Below are positions 35,860-44,439 of a DNA stretch of 64,000 nucleotides, piece by piece. The stretch comes from Burkholderiales bacterium. Its GTDB lineage: Bacteria > Pseudomonadota > Gammaproteobacteria > Burkholderiales > Burkholderiaceae_C. The position numbers were made by a program, and so were the translations under genes. The stretch is taken from positions 558,001 through 622,000 of the forward strand of contig JAFKGD010000001.1 of assembly GCA_017307855.1 (NCBI GenBank). The letters are read 5' to 3'. A model generated the notes under the pieces. It saw only the letters and a program-made list of their open reading frames with translations. It was not told where the DNA came from and searched no databases. Each line of letters opens with the position of its first letter. The stretch's first letter is position 1.

Positions 35860-35867
35860 TGTATACA
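35860..35867. promoter_or_regulatory. TGTATACA operator box 1
   Basis: Palindromic TGTATACA followed by TAAA, 25 bp before the vanR-like start. It shares the 13 bp GTGTATACATAAA with box 2. It is probably the autoregulatory site of the GntR protein. Confidence 0.55.
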
Positions 35868-35946
35868 TAAATCAAGGGATACGCAGTTTCACGCTCATGG
35901 TTTTCCCTAGTAATCCCTCTGCATGGCTCAATATGAAACACATTGG

Positions 35947-35954
35947 TGTATACA
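35947..35954. promoter_or_regulatory. TGTATACA operator box 2
   Basis: Second exact TGTATACA in the 208 bp divergent region, within the shared GTGTATACATAAA. It is 87 bp from box 1 and 73 bp from box 3, roughly whole numbers of helical turns (about 8.3 and 7). Confidence 0.55.
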
Positions 35955-36019
35955 TAAAGCCTTGATATCCCCATAATTCGCCCATTCCGACGGTCGATCG
36001 ACCGCCTTGGCACGTCTTC

Positions 36020-36027
36020 TGTATACA
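36020..36027. promoter_or_regulatory. TGTATACA operator box 3, just upstream of the vanA ribosome site
   Basis: Third exact TGTATACA, followed by CAAA. It ends 3 bp before the AAAGGA ribosome site of vanA, so a bound repressor would block transcription start or early elongation. Confidence 0.55.
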
Positions 36028-36043
36028 CAAAAAGGACATCCCC

Positions 36044-37117
36044 ATGACCTTCCCGAAGAACACCTGGTACGTCGCCTGCACGCCCGACGAGATCGACGGC
36101 AAGCCGCTGGGCCGCAAGATCTGCGGCGAGAACATCGTGTTCCACCGGGGCACCGAGGGTCAGGTCGTGGCGCTGGAGGACTTCTGCCCCCACCGTGGCG
36201 CGCCGCTGTCGCTGGGCACGGTGTGCGAAGGCAAGCTGGTGTGCGGCTACCACGGCCTCGTGATGGGCTGCGACGGCAAGGCCGAGTCGATGCCGCTGCA
36301 GCGCGTGGGCGGCTTCCCCGCCATCCGCGTGTATCCCGCGGTGGAGCGGTACGGCTTCATCTGGGTCTGGCCCGGCGATGCCGCGCTGGCCGATCCGGCC
36401 CTCATCCACCACCTCGAATGGGCCGAGAGCCCCGACTGGGCCTATGCCGGCGGCCTGTATCACATCCAGGCCGATTACCGCCTCATGATCGACAACCTGA
36501 TGGACCTCACGCACGAGACCTACGTGCACTCCACCAGCATCGGCCAGAAGGAAATCGACGAGACCCCGGTGAAGACACGCACCGAGGGCGAACAGGTCAT
36601 CACCAGCCGCTTCATGGACAACGTGATGGCGCCGCCTTTCTGGAAGGCCAACCTGCGCGGCAACAACCTGCCCGACGACCAGCCGGTGGACCGCTGGCAG
36701 GTGTGCCGCTTCACGCCACCCAGCCACGTGATGATCGAAGTGGGTGTGGCCCTGGCTGGCCACGGCGGCTACGAGGCCCCGGCCGACAAGAAGGTCTACA
36801 GCATCGTGGTGGACTTCATCACGCCCGAGACCGAGACCTCGCACTGGTACTTCTGGGGCATGGCGCGCAATTTCAACGTGCACGACAAGGCGCTCACCGA
36901 GCAGATCCGAGAAGGCCAGGGCAAGGTGTTCGCCGAAGACACGGCCGTGCTCGAAGGCCAGCAGCGCAACCTGTCCAAGTACCCGGGCCGGCGCCTGCTG
37001 ATGCTCAACATCGACGCCGGCGGCGTGCAGTCGCGCCGCCTGCTCGACAAGATGCTGGCCGCCGAGCGCGCCCACGACGAAGCGCGGGCCCAGGCCGCCG
37101 AGAAGGTGGCCGCCTGA
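36044..37117 (+). CDS. vanA: Vanillate O-demethylase oxygenase subunit (VanA)
   Basis: 357 residues. The Rieske [2Fe-2S] ligands are C48-P-H50 and C67-x2-H70 (FCPHRGAP, VCGYHG). The mononuclear iron site is in DNLMDLTHETYVHSTSIG. VanA oxidatively removes the methoxy methyl of vanillate to give protocatechuate and formaldehyde, using electrons from VanB. The product feeds directly into the pmd operon in this window. AAAGGA lies 7 bp before ATG 36044. The gene overlaps vanB by 1 bp (TGATG). Confidence 0.93.
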   Translation: MTFPKNTWYVACTPDEIDGKPLGRKICGENIVFHRGTEGQVVALEDFCPHRGAPLSLGTVCEGKLVCGYHGLVMGCDGKAESMPLQRVGGFPAIRVYPAVERYGFIWVWPGDAALADPALIHHLEWAESPDWAYAGGLYHIQADYRLMIDNLMDLTHETYVHSTSIGQKEIDETPVKTRTEGEQVITSRFMDNVMAPPFWKANLRGNNLPDDQPVDRWQVCRFTPPSHVMIEVGVALAGHGGYEAPADKKVYSIVVDFITPETETSHWYFWGMARNFNVHDKALTEQIREGQGKVFAEDTAVLEGQQRNLSKYPGRRLLMLNIDAGGVQSRRLLDKMLAAERAHDEARAQAAEKVAA

Positions 37118-38088
37118 TGACCACATCCACCCAGGGCACCCTGCGCGTGCGCGTGGCGCGCCGCGTGCGCGAGGCCGAAGGCATCGACAGCTTCGAGCTG
37201 GTGCGCGAAGACGGCGGCACCCTGCCCGCCTTCAGCGCCGGCTCGCACATCGACGTGCACGTGCCGGGTGGCACGGTGCGCCAGTATTCGCTGTGCAACG
37301 ACGCGGCCGAGAACAACCGCTACCGCATCGCCGTGCTGCGCGATACCGCCTCGCGCGGCGGCTCGGCCGGCATGCACGATGCCGTGCACGAGGGCGACGT
37401 GCTCACTATCAGCCCACCGCGCAACCTGTTCGCGCTGCATGAATCGCCGCGCTCGCTGCTGCTGGCCGGCGGCATCGGCGTCACGCCCATCCTGTGCATG
37501 GCGCAGCGTCTGGCGGCCATCGGCGCGGACTTCGAGATGCACTACTGCGCCCGCTCGCGCGAGCGCATGGCCTTCGCCAGCGAGATCGAGGCCTCCCCCT
37601 TCGCCGACCGCGTGCACCTGCACTTCGACGATGGCGACGCAGCGCAGAAGCTCGACCTGCCCGCGCTGATCGCCACCCCCGACGCCGGCACGCGCATCTA
37701 CGTCTGCGGGCCGCAGGGCTTCATCGACCATGTGGTGTCCACCGCGAAAGCCCGGGGCTGGCCCGCCGACCGCGTGCACCTGGAGTACTTCGGCGCCGCG
37801 CCGCAGGACCATTCGGCCGACGATGCGTTCGACGTGAAGATCGCCAGCAGCGGCCAGACCTACACCGTGCCCGCCGGCCAGTCGATCACGCAGGCGCTGC
37901 TGGCGCACGGCGTGGAGATCATGGTGTCGTGCGAACAGGGCGTGTGCGGCACCTGCATCACGCGCGTGCTCGAAGGCACGCCCGATCACCGCGACCTCTA
38001 TTTCACCGACGACGAGAAGGCCAGCGGCAACGAATTCACACCCTGCTGCTCGCGCTCGAAGACGCCGCTGCTGGTGCTGGACCTGTGA
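37117..38088 (+). CDS. vanB: Vanillate O-demethylase reductase subunit (VanB)
   Basis: 323 residues, phthalate dioxygenase reductase-type. The FMN domain has RQYSLCNDAAENNRYRIAVL, the NAD domain has LLLAGGIGVTPILCMAQRL and YVCGPQGFIDHV, and the C-terminal plant-type ferredoxin has CEQGVCGTCITRVLEG and a later CCSRSK. It passes electrons from NAD(P)H to VanA. The overlapping start with vanA ensures equal production. Confidence 0.94.
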   Translation: MTTSTQGTLRVRVARRVREAEGIDSFELVREDGGTLPAFSAGSHIDVHVPGGTVRQYSLCNDAAENNRYRIAVLRDTASRGGSAGMHDAVHEGDVLTISPPRNLFALHESPRSLLLAGGIGVTPILCMAQRLAAIGADFEMHYCARSRERMAFASEIEASPFADRVHLHFDDGDAAQKLDLPALIATPDAGTRIYVCGPQGFIDHVVSTAKARGWPADRVHLEYFGAAPQDHSADDAFDVKIASSGQTYTVPAGQSITQALLAHGVEIMVSCEQGVCGTCITRVLEGTPDHRDLYFTDDEKASGNEFTPCCSRSKTPLLVLDL

Positions 38089-38156
38089 CGATGCGGCGCG
38101 CGGTGCACTAACATCGCCGCTTCGCATTTCTGACATTCGAACCCAGGAGACACCGG

Positions 38157-39272
38157 ATGACGCAACAACTCCCCGCCCGCTACGACCACGTCGGCAGCTT
38201 CCTGCGCCCCAAGGCCCTGCTGGAGGCGCGCGAGCGCAAGGCCAAGGGCGAAATCTCGGCCACCGAGTTGCGCAAAGTGGAAGACGCGGCCATCACGGAC
38301 ATCGTTCGCTTCCAGGAAGATGTCGGCCTCAAGAGCATCACCGACGGCGAGTTCCGCCGCACCTATTTCCACGTCGACTTCCTCGAACAGATCGGCGGCG
38401 TGAAGACCGACATCCCGGTCACCATCGTCAAGCCCGACGGCACCGAGGAACTGGCGCCCCCGGTGATGCGCGTGATCGACAAGGTGCGTCACACCAAGGA
38501 CATCCAGCTGGCCGACTTCCAGTACCTGAAGTCGCAGGTGTCCGCCGGCAACACGCCCAAGGTGACCATCCCCTCGCCCACCATGCTGCACTTCCGCGGC
38601 GGCCGCGCGGGCATCAGCCGCGAGGCCTATCCCGAGCTCGAACCCGACTTCTACGACGACGTGGCCAAGGCCTACGGCGACGAACTGCGCAGCCTGGCCG
38701 CTGCCGGCTGCACCTACGTGCAGATGGACGACACCAATCTCGCCTACCTGTGCGACGAGAAGATGCGAGAAGCCGCCCGCCAGCGCGGCGACGACCCCAA
38801 CGAACTGCCGCACCGCTACGCCAAGTTCGTCAACAAGGTCGTCGCGCAGAAGCCGCCCGGCATGCTGCTGGCCATGCACCTGTGCCGTGGCAACTTCAAG
38901 AGCACGCACGCCGCTGCCGGCAACTACGAGCCCGTGGCCGAGGCGCTGCTCAAGGAGATGGACCTGGACGCCTACTTTCTCGAGTACGACGACGACCGCT
39001 CGGGCGACTTCCGCCCGCTGCGCTTCCTGCCCAAGGGCAAGACCGTCGTGCTGGGCCTGGTGACCACCAAGTTCGGCGAGATGGAATCCAAGGATTCGCT
39101 CAAGCGCCGCATCGACGAAGCCGCCAAGTACGTGCCGCTGGACCAGCTGGCCCTCTCGCCGCAGTGCGGCTTCTCGTCCACCGTGCACGGCAACAACATC
39201 GCCGTGGAAGCCCAGCGCCAGAAGCTGCGCCTGGTGATCGAGACGGCTCAGGAAGTCTGGGGCGACAAGTAA
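38157..39272 (+). CDS. Short MetE-like (cobalamin-independent methionine synthase C-domain) enzyme
   Basis: 371 residues, corresponding to only the C-terminal catalytic barrel of MetE (about 750 residues). The N-terminus has DHVGSFLRP, substrate residues SITDGEFRR and YVQMDDTNLAYL, and the zinc ligands are in AMHLCRGNF (His, Cys), a Glu in YFLEYDDDRSG and the final LSPQCGFSSTV (Cys). Such core-MetE proteins transfer a methyl group to a thiol; the donor is unknown. Its place 68 bp after vanB, whose partner releases the vanillate methyl as formaldehyde, suggests a link to C1 disposal. It may also be an ordinary methionine synthase. Confidence 0.85.
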   Translation: MTQQLPARYDHVGSFLRPKALLEARERKAKGEISATELRKVEDAAITDIVRFQEDVGLKSITDGEFRRTYFHVDFLEQIGGVKTDIPVTIVKPDGTEELAPPVMRVIDKVRHTKDIQLADFQYLKSQVSAGNTPKVTIPSPTMLHFRGGRAGISREAYPELEPDFYDDVAKAYGDELRSLAAAGCTYVQMDDTNLAYLCDEKMREAARQRGDDPNELPHRYAKFVNKVVAQKPPGMLLAMHLCRGNFKSTHAAAGNYEPVAEALLKEMDLDAYFLEYDDDRSGDFRPLRFLPKGKTVVLGLVTTKFGEMESKDSLKRRIDEAAKYVPLDQLALSPQCGFSSTVHGNNIAVEAQRQKLRLVIETAQEVWGDK

Positions 39273-39297
39273 GTCCGCCGCCCTCCGGCACGCCATT

Positions 39298-39329
39298 GAA
39301 AGCCGCCTTCGGGCGGCTTTTCCTTTTTT
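39298..39329 (+). terminator. Rho-independent terminator after the MetE-like gene
   Basis: GAAAGCCGCC-TTCG-GGCGGCTTTTCCTTTTTT: a 9 bp stem with a UUCG tetraloop and a T-rich tail, 25 bp past the stop codon. It ends the vanAB-metE-like unit. Confidence 0.92.
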
Positions 39330-39385
39330 GCGGCCGCGCGGGGCCGCGCCACGGCTTGGTCACCTCGCGCCGCTAGCATCGCGGC

Positions 39386-40573
39386 ATGCCCTCCGCACCT
39401 GTCCTCGACGTCCTGCTCGCCTTCCTGCGCCTGGGCCTGACCTCGTTCGGCGGGCCGATCGCGCACATCGCGTACTTCCGGACCGAGTTCGTGCAGCGGC
39501 GGCGCTGGCTCGATGACGCAGCGTTCACCGATCTGGTCGCGCTGTGCCAGCTGTTGCCCGGGCCCACCAGCAGCCAGGTGGGCCTGGCGCTGGGCCTGAG
39601 GCGCGCGGGCTGGGGCGGTGCGCTCGCGGCCTGGATCGGCTTCACGGCACCATCGGCGCTGGCGCTGATCGCTTTCGGCCACGGCCTGCATGCACTGGAC
39701 GGCGCGGCGGGGTCGGGCGTGCTGCACGGCCTGAAGGTGGTGGCCGTTGCCATCGTGGCGCAGGCCGTGTGGGGCATGGCGCGCTCGCTGTGCGCCGACG
39801 TGCCGCGCGCCGCCATTGCCGCCGGCGCGGCGCTGCTCACGCTGGCCTTGCCGGCGACGGGGGGCCAACTGGCGGCCATCGCAGCCGCGGCGCTGCTCGG
39901 CGCCTGGTGGTGCCGGTCCGTCCCGCCGGGCGTCGCCGCACCGGCGCAGCATCTCGTGTCGCGTCGCGCCGGGCTGCTCGCACTCGTGCTGCTGGCCATG
40001 CTGCTCGGAGGGCTCCCGCTGGCAGCGGCGCTCTCGGGCTCGGCCGCGCTGCAATTGATCGATGGCGTGTTCCGCGCCGGTGCGCTGGTGTTCGGCGGCG
40101 GCCACGTGGTGCTGCCGCTGCTCGAGTCGGCTGTGGTGCCGCAGGGCTTCGTGGGCCCGGGTGACTTCCTGGCCGGCTATGGCGCCACGCAGGCCGTGCC
40201 CGGCCCGTTGTTCACCTTCGCGGCTTACCTGGGCACTGTGGCGTCGGGCCCGCTGCAGGGCTGGCTGGGTGGCGCGGTGCTGCTGGTGGCGATCTTCGCG
40301 CCGGGCTTCCTGCTGCTCGTGGGCGCACTGCCGTTCTGGGATGCGGTGCGCAGGCAACGCACCATGCGCAGCGTCGTGGCGGGTATCAACGCGGGGGTGG
40401 TGGGCCTGCTGGCGGCCGCGCTCTACGACCCGGTATGGATCACCGCGATCGGCTCGCTGGCCGATGTCGCGCTCGCGCTGCTGGCGTTCGTGCTGCTGAT
40501 GTCGGGGCGCGTGTCGCCGGTGGTCGTCGTGGGACTTGGGGCCTTGGTCGGGTGGGCGATGACGGGGATATGA
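39386..40573 (+). CDS. chrA: Chromate transporter ChrA (long-chain, two-domain)
   Basis: 395 residues with the duplicated CHR architecture. The first half starts LLAFLRLGLTSFGGPIAHIAYFRTEFVQRRRWLDDAAFTDLVALCQLLPGPTSSQ. The second half repeats it as FRAGALVFGGGHVVLPLLESAVVPQGFV followed by ATQAVPGPLFTFAAYLG. About ten membrane helices are visible. ChrA exports chromate by proton exchange. It stands alone after a terminator, with CTAGCAT-like -10 sequence just before ATG. No chrB is adjacent. Confidence 0.92.
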   Translation: MPSAPVLDVLLAFLRLGLTSFGGPIAHIAYFRTEFVQRRRWLDDAAFTDLVALCQLLPGPTSSQVGLALGLRRAGWGGALAAWIGFTAPSALALIAFGHGLHALDGAAGSGVLHGLKVVAVAIVAQAVWGMARSLCADVPRAAIAAGAALLTLALPATGGQLAAIAAAALLGAWWCRSVPPGVAAPAQHLVSRRAGLLALVLLAMLLGGLPLAAALSGSAALQLIDGVFRAGALVFGGGHVVLPLLESAVVPQGFVGPGDFLAGYGATQAVPGPLFTFAAYLGTVASGPLQGWLGGAVLLVAIFAPGFLLLVGALPFWDAVRRQRTMRSVVAGINAGVVGLLAAALYDPVWITAIGSLADVALALLAFVLLMSGRVSPVVVVGLGALVGWAMTGI

Positions 40574-40816
40574 AAGGCCTCGGCTTCTGGGTCTGTGGGG
40601 CGCGTTCAAGTCGAATGCCTTGCCCGTCACGGGCAGGCGTTCGCGCGGCGGCGGGCAGATAGAAGCGGGCGGATTCACAGCCACACGGCAGGCCCTGCGC
40701 GCATGGCGCCGAGACACGCGGATATTCGGCCCGCTTCGTTCTCCTGCACTTGGACTTCGGTTGGCCCCACCTGCTCAAACGCTCCGCGGCCATCATGAGT
40801 TCCAACTACTGGACAT
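40574..40816. other. Intergenic region upstream of the OTU-domain gene
   Basis: 243 bp without a supported gene. G+C falls toward the 3' side. TTCG occurs at 40725, 40735 and 40756; the last pair is TTCG-N17-TTCG, one base longer than a canonical PIP/hrpII box (N16). No clear terminator for chrA or sigma-70 promoter was seen. Confidence 0.4.
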
Positions 40817-43800
40817 GTGATGACGAGCGATCGTGTGACAGACCGCAGAGCGATACGGACCGGATACACGCAGGCCAACGCGGACCCAACGTCGCTGGAT
40901 CCGGGCTCGGACTCGAACGATGGTTCGTTCGAATCTCCATTCGCCAGCTGCTCCCTTCTGGATCTTCTGACTGGGCGTCAGAACGGCTCTATCGCCCCCC
41001 CTGAGCGTCGCACCACGACAGCCCCATCAAACATCTTCGCTGCGCCGTCGACCGATGGAGGCGCGCCGACCGCCGATCCTCACGACCCTTTCGACGCCGC
41101 GCTCGAACGCCTGAATCAGCAGAACGGCCAATTTCCGCCTGCGACGCCGAGGCCACTCGCAAGCCGGCGATCATCGTTCGACGCGATGTCGGTCGCGACG
41201 GAATCCGACCTTGAAGACCTTGCCGCCCATCTCGATCACCTCGTCTCGCAAGCCCCGACCCAGGACGATCTGCTCGAACGGGCTCACCACGAGTTGGCCA
41301 TGCTCATGGCACTGCAGGATCACCTCGAACACCCCCAACCGCAAACCACTCGTGCATTGGCGCAGGCAGCTCTGGAGGCCGCAAAGGACGTGGCCGCTGC
41401 CTCACGCCACCTCATCACACAGAACCCAGACAGCTTGACCCCGGCCGCAGGGGCAGCCCTGAAGCTCTTCAATACTGAATCGGAAGCTGTTGAGCGACTC
41501 ACGGGCTTCGCCAGGAGCAGGGATTGTCTTGAATATGTCCATCGCCGCTTGCGCCTCGTCAGCGACCTGGTGGACGCATTAAAAGACTCTCCCGCACCTA
41601 GCGACGCGCACGACATGGGAGGACGAGCGCTGGCGCCTGCGACGGTGGGTGATCTGTTGGCTGTGCTCAACGTGTTTCCCGCCTCGGCGATCAAGCGACT
41701 TGGCGTGATCACCAACATCCGGGCGTGCCTAATCCGCAAAGGCAAACAGCTATCTGCGGACCGCGCTTCAAAGTGGATGCAGTTGCTTTTCCCTGACGCA
41801 GTACAGGGGGCATCCGGCCTGGAGCTCGGCAGGTTGCGCCTGGAGTTCGAGCACCTGTGGAAGAACTCCGCATCCGATGATCGCACCCCCTGGCAACGGC
41901 TAAGTCATACATTGCAGCTGCTCGAGGCTGGCAACGGCGGCAGCGCTCAGCCCTACCCGGCAGAAACAATGAGTTATCTGTCGAAGAACAGGAACCATGT
42001 GCTGTCATTCTTCAGTCACACGCTCCTGCTTCCGGAAACCCCAAAGAGGGCCTCCAAATCCATGGGGGTACACAGATCTGCGGGTACTGCCATGTTTGAG
42101 CGCCACGCGTCCGATATCAAGCAGCTGATCCAGCTTTGGTCACAGCGCGGCCTGCCAACACATTGGACGGATATCGCCGCGCTCTTGAAGCAACTCGGCG
42201 AATGCCCCACCCACAGCGATCTCCAATCGTTGCCACTCGCGCTGCCGGGTTACGCGAAGGAGGGGCGCTGGTTCTTCCTGGAAACCGAGCGCCCCAAGAA
42301 GTTCCAGAAGCACACCGGCTTCTTCCGAGGGGCACCTCCACACGCGCACCCGCCGCCCGCACCCACTCACGAGAAGATCCACGCGGAAGACTCGTCGAGC
42401 GACGACGAAGAGCATTCCGTTGGGGTAGGCACGGTTCGCGAAGGCCTCTGCTCGGCGTTGATTCATCGGTACCCAAACGGCTTCACACAACAAAATTTCT
42501 GCGACGTGCTCGCGCAGCAGTGTCCGGAAAGGTCCCGCAGTTTGAACGAGACGCACATGCGCAATTTGCAGGCAGCTGGCACCTTGGTCGCCGTGGGCAG
42601 CGGTCTGTTCACAGTCGACCCGGACATCCTGGTGGCCCCGCAACGCGAGAGGCTGCTGGCCGGCCTGCCTGACCGCGCCAGTTGGGTGAGTACATATTTC
42701 GCGAATGACCGCGATCTGCAAGACAGCCTGCACAACAGCGATGAAGAAACTGCTTCCGCCTCGCGGCAGGAGTCGAAAACCAAGTGGCTAAGGCCTGTCT
42801 CAGAAAGCGTTCCGCTGCGGATTGCGACGTTCCTCCAATCACTAGAAGAAAAAGAGCTTGAAAAGTACGTGCGCGCCGATTCATCGGTCAAGGGCAACTG
42901 GAATTTCCAGAAGCTAACGCCCGTCCTGCGCGCACAACTCCCGGGCCTCAAGCTTTGCGAGATCGATGAGTTCCTGCGCGCCACGTCCCCCGCAGAACTG
43001 AAGACTGTTATTGAGCAACCATCGCAAAAGCCGCGTCAGCCCTGGGCGGGCAGGGACTTGCCCCAGCTTTGCAGAGATGCACATGCGCGGCAAAGTCTTT
43101 CGCTCCATCTCCCGCTGGCCGATTTCGCCTCTTTCATCGACGAGTGGAATCCCGACCGAGTCCTGCGTCCGACAAGGCTTTCTGATCGGATGAAGTCGAC
43201 ACGAAGCAATGACATCGAGCCCGCCAGACAGGCCCTCCAGGAAATGGCGCGCAACGGAGAACTCTGGCGATTCACGCGCACCGGAGTTCCCCTTGAGTTC
43301 GATCCCGTCTCCGTCGTTCTCTTTCTCATGCACAAAGACATCCACGTCACCCGGCTTGTCGCGGAGAAATTGCTCGAGGCGTTCAAGCCCATGCCGAACG
43401 ATGACCAGTGGATCAGCAAGATGACGGCGGGTGAACACTACCTGAAAGCAGCCCGGCAGGTCATCCACCAACTGCGCCTCCAACCAGGGCAGTCGATTCC
43501 TGAAGGCGATGCGTTCCGCGAGGCTTTCGAGAAGGCGGTGTGCACCGGCGAAGGCGGGAAAAGACTTTTCTATCACGGTTACGACGCGTTCCAAGTTTGG
43601 CTGACGGCGGAAAGTCTGCTTGCCGATTCGACCCCGGCCACCAAAAGGCCTGCGGATTCGAGCGACGATCGGCCCGCGAAGGCCCGTGCACCAGTCAAGC
43701 GCAAACTGGCGGATCCGTCTCATGACGTGGCTTCATCGACGCGGGAGAATCCATACGTCCAAGGCAGCACGACCGAAATCCTCCTCGCGTCAGGCGTCTT

Positions 43801-44407
43801 CGGGGCAACGTCCGAGTCCAGGTACGACTTCATGCCTGCACTTCAACAGGCGGGGCTGGCCGTGCGCGCCACGCCCGGCGGTGGCGACTGTCTTTACTAC
43901 GCGCTGCACCATGACGAATTTCCTGCCCCGTCCACGATCGACGCCCTGCGGCACGCGCTGGCAGATCTGCTCGCCCACGAGCCGGATACTCCATTCACAC
44001 TCAACAGGAACGCGCTCAGCTTTGCCAACCACCGGCTTCAGCAGCTCGATACCTCCAGGCTGGGTGGCGTCGGCGACGACTTGATCCGGGAAATGACGAA
44101 CGCCGAGCTGGCGGCAATGGAGGCGCGACCCGGCACCTACAGTGATCCGGACATCGCACTCCCCCTGTACTGCCGGCGATGCGACAGCCTGGCGTCACCG
44201 GGCAGCACGCCGACTACAGTCGCGCTGCTCTCGCAGGACGACGGGCACATCATCATTTACTCGGCCGACCGTCGGATCGTCTTGAAGGCCGACACTCCTC
44301 TGCTTCCTGAAACGCTGAAGTACCAGCTGGAGACTGCGAACGCGGTGATCCTTCAACGGTCGGCGCACTTCGAGCGCATCGTGCCCGGCGCAGCGACAGG
44401 CTCATGA
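40817..44407 (+). CDS. Large effector-like protein with C-terminal OTU cysteine-protease domain
   Basis: 1196 residues; two adjacent ATGs (40817, 40820) are equivalent. No signal peptide. Residues 1-140 are low-complexity and Ser/Thr/Pro/Asp-rich. Residues 140-930 are helical and unmatched, with an acidic run EDSSSDDEE at 524-532. A basic segment with KR at 943-944 and KRK at 961-963 looks like a bipartite nuclear localisation signal. Residues about 1015-1190 match the OTU fold: nucleophile Cys1025 in TPGGGDCLYYAL, then MEARPGTYSDPDIALPL, DDGHIIIYSA and His1184 in SAHFERIVPG. OTU proteases remove ubiquitin. Composition is clearly less G+C-rich than both flanks, which suggests transfer. A host-directed role is inferred. 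Confidence 0.8.
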   Translation: MMTSDRVTDRRAIRTGYTQANADPTSLDPGSDSNDGSFESPFASCSLLDLLTGRQNGSIAPPERRTTTAPSNIFAAPSTDGGAPTADPHDPFDAALERLNQQNGQFPPATPRPLASRRSSFDAMSVATESDLEDLAAHLDHLVSQAPTQDDLLERAHHELAMLMALQDHLEHPQPQTTRALAQAALEAAKDVAAASRHLITQNPDSLTPAAGAALKLFNTESEAVERLTGFARSRDCLEYVHRRLRLVSDLVDALKDSPAPSDAHDMGGRALAPATVGDLLAVLNVFPASAIKRLGVITNIRACLIRKGKQLSADRASKWMQLLFPDAVQGASGLELGRLRLEFEHLWKNSASDDRTPWQRLSHTLQLLEAGNGGSAQPYPAETMSYLSKNRNHVLSFFSHTLLLPETPKRASKSMGVHRSAGTAMFERHASDIKQLIQLWSQRGLPTHWTDIAALLKQLGECPTHSDLQSLPLALPGYAKEGRWFFLETERPKKFQKHTGFFRGAPPHAHPPPAPTHEKIHAEDSSSDDEEHSVGVGTVREGLCSALIHRYPNGFTQQNFCDVLAQQCPERSRSLNETHMRNLQAAGTLVAVGSGLFTVDPDILVAPQRERLLAGLPDRASWVSTYFANDRDLQDSLHNSDEETASASRQESKTKWLRPVSESVPLRIATFLQSLEEKELEKYVRADSSVKGNWNFQKLTPVLRAQLPGLKLCEIDEFLRATSPAELKTVIEQPSQKPRQPWAGRDLPQLCRDAHARQSLSLHLPLADFASFIDEWNPDRVLRPTRLSDRMKSTRSNDIEPARQALQEMARNGELWRFTRTGVPLEFDPVSVVLFLMHKDIHVTRLVAEKLLEAFKPMPNDDQWISKMTAGEHYLKAARQVIHQLRLQPGQSIPEGDAFREAFEKAVCTGEGGKRLFYHGYDAFQVWLTAESLLADSTPATKRPADSSDDRPAKARAPVKRKLADPSHDVASSTRENPYVQGSTTEILLASGVFGATSESRYDFMPALQQAGLAVRATPGGGDCLYYALHHDEFPAPSTIDALRHALADLLAHEPDTPFTLNRNALSFANHRLQQLDTSRLGGVGDDLIREMTNAELAAMEARPGTYSDPDIALPLYCRRCDSLASPGSTPTTVALLSQDDGHIIIYSADRRIVLKADTPLLPETLKYQLETANAVILQRSAHFERIVPGAATGS

Positions 44408-44439
44408 GTGGACGCTGCACTGCACTCGGTTGAGCGGCT

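Noticed and set aside
40735-40759. Calling a true PIP/hrpII box
   Set aside because: Spacing is N17 rather than N16; kept only as a low-interest observation.
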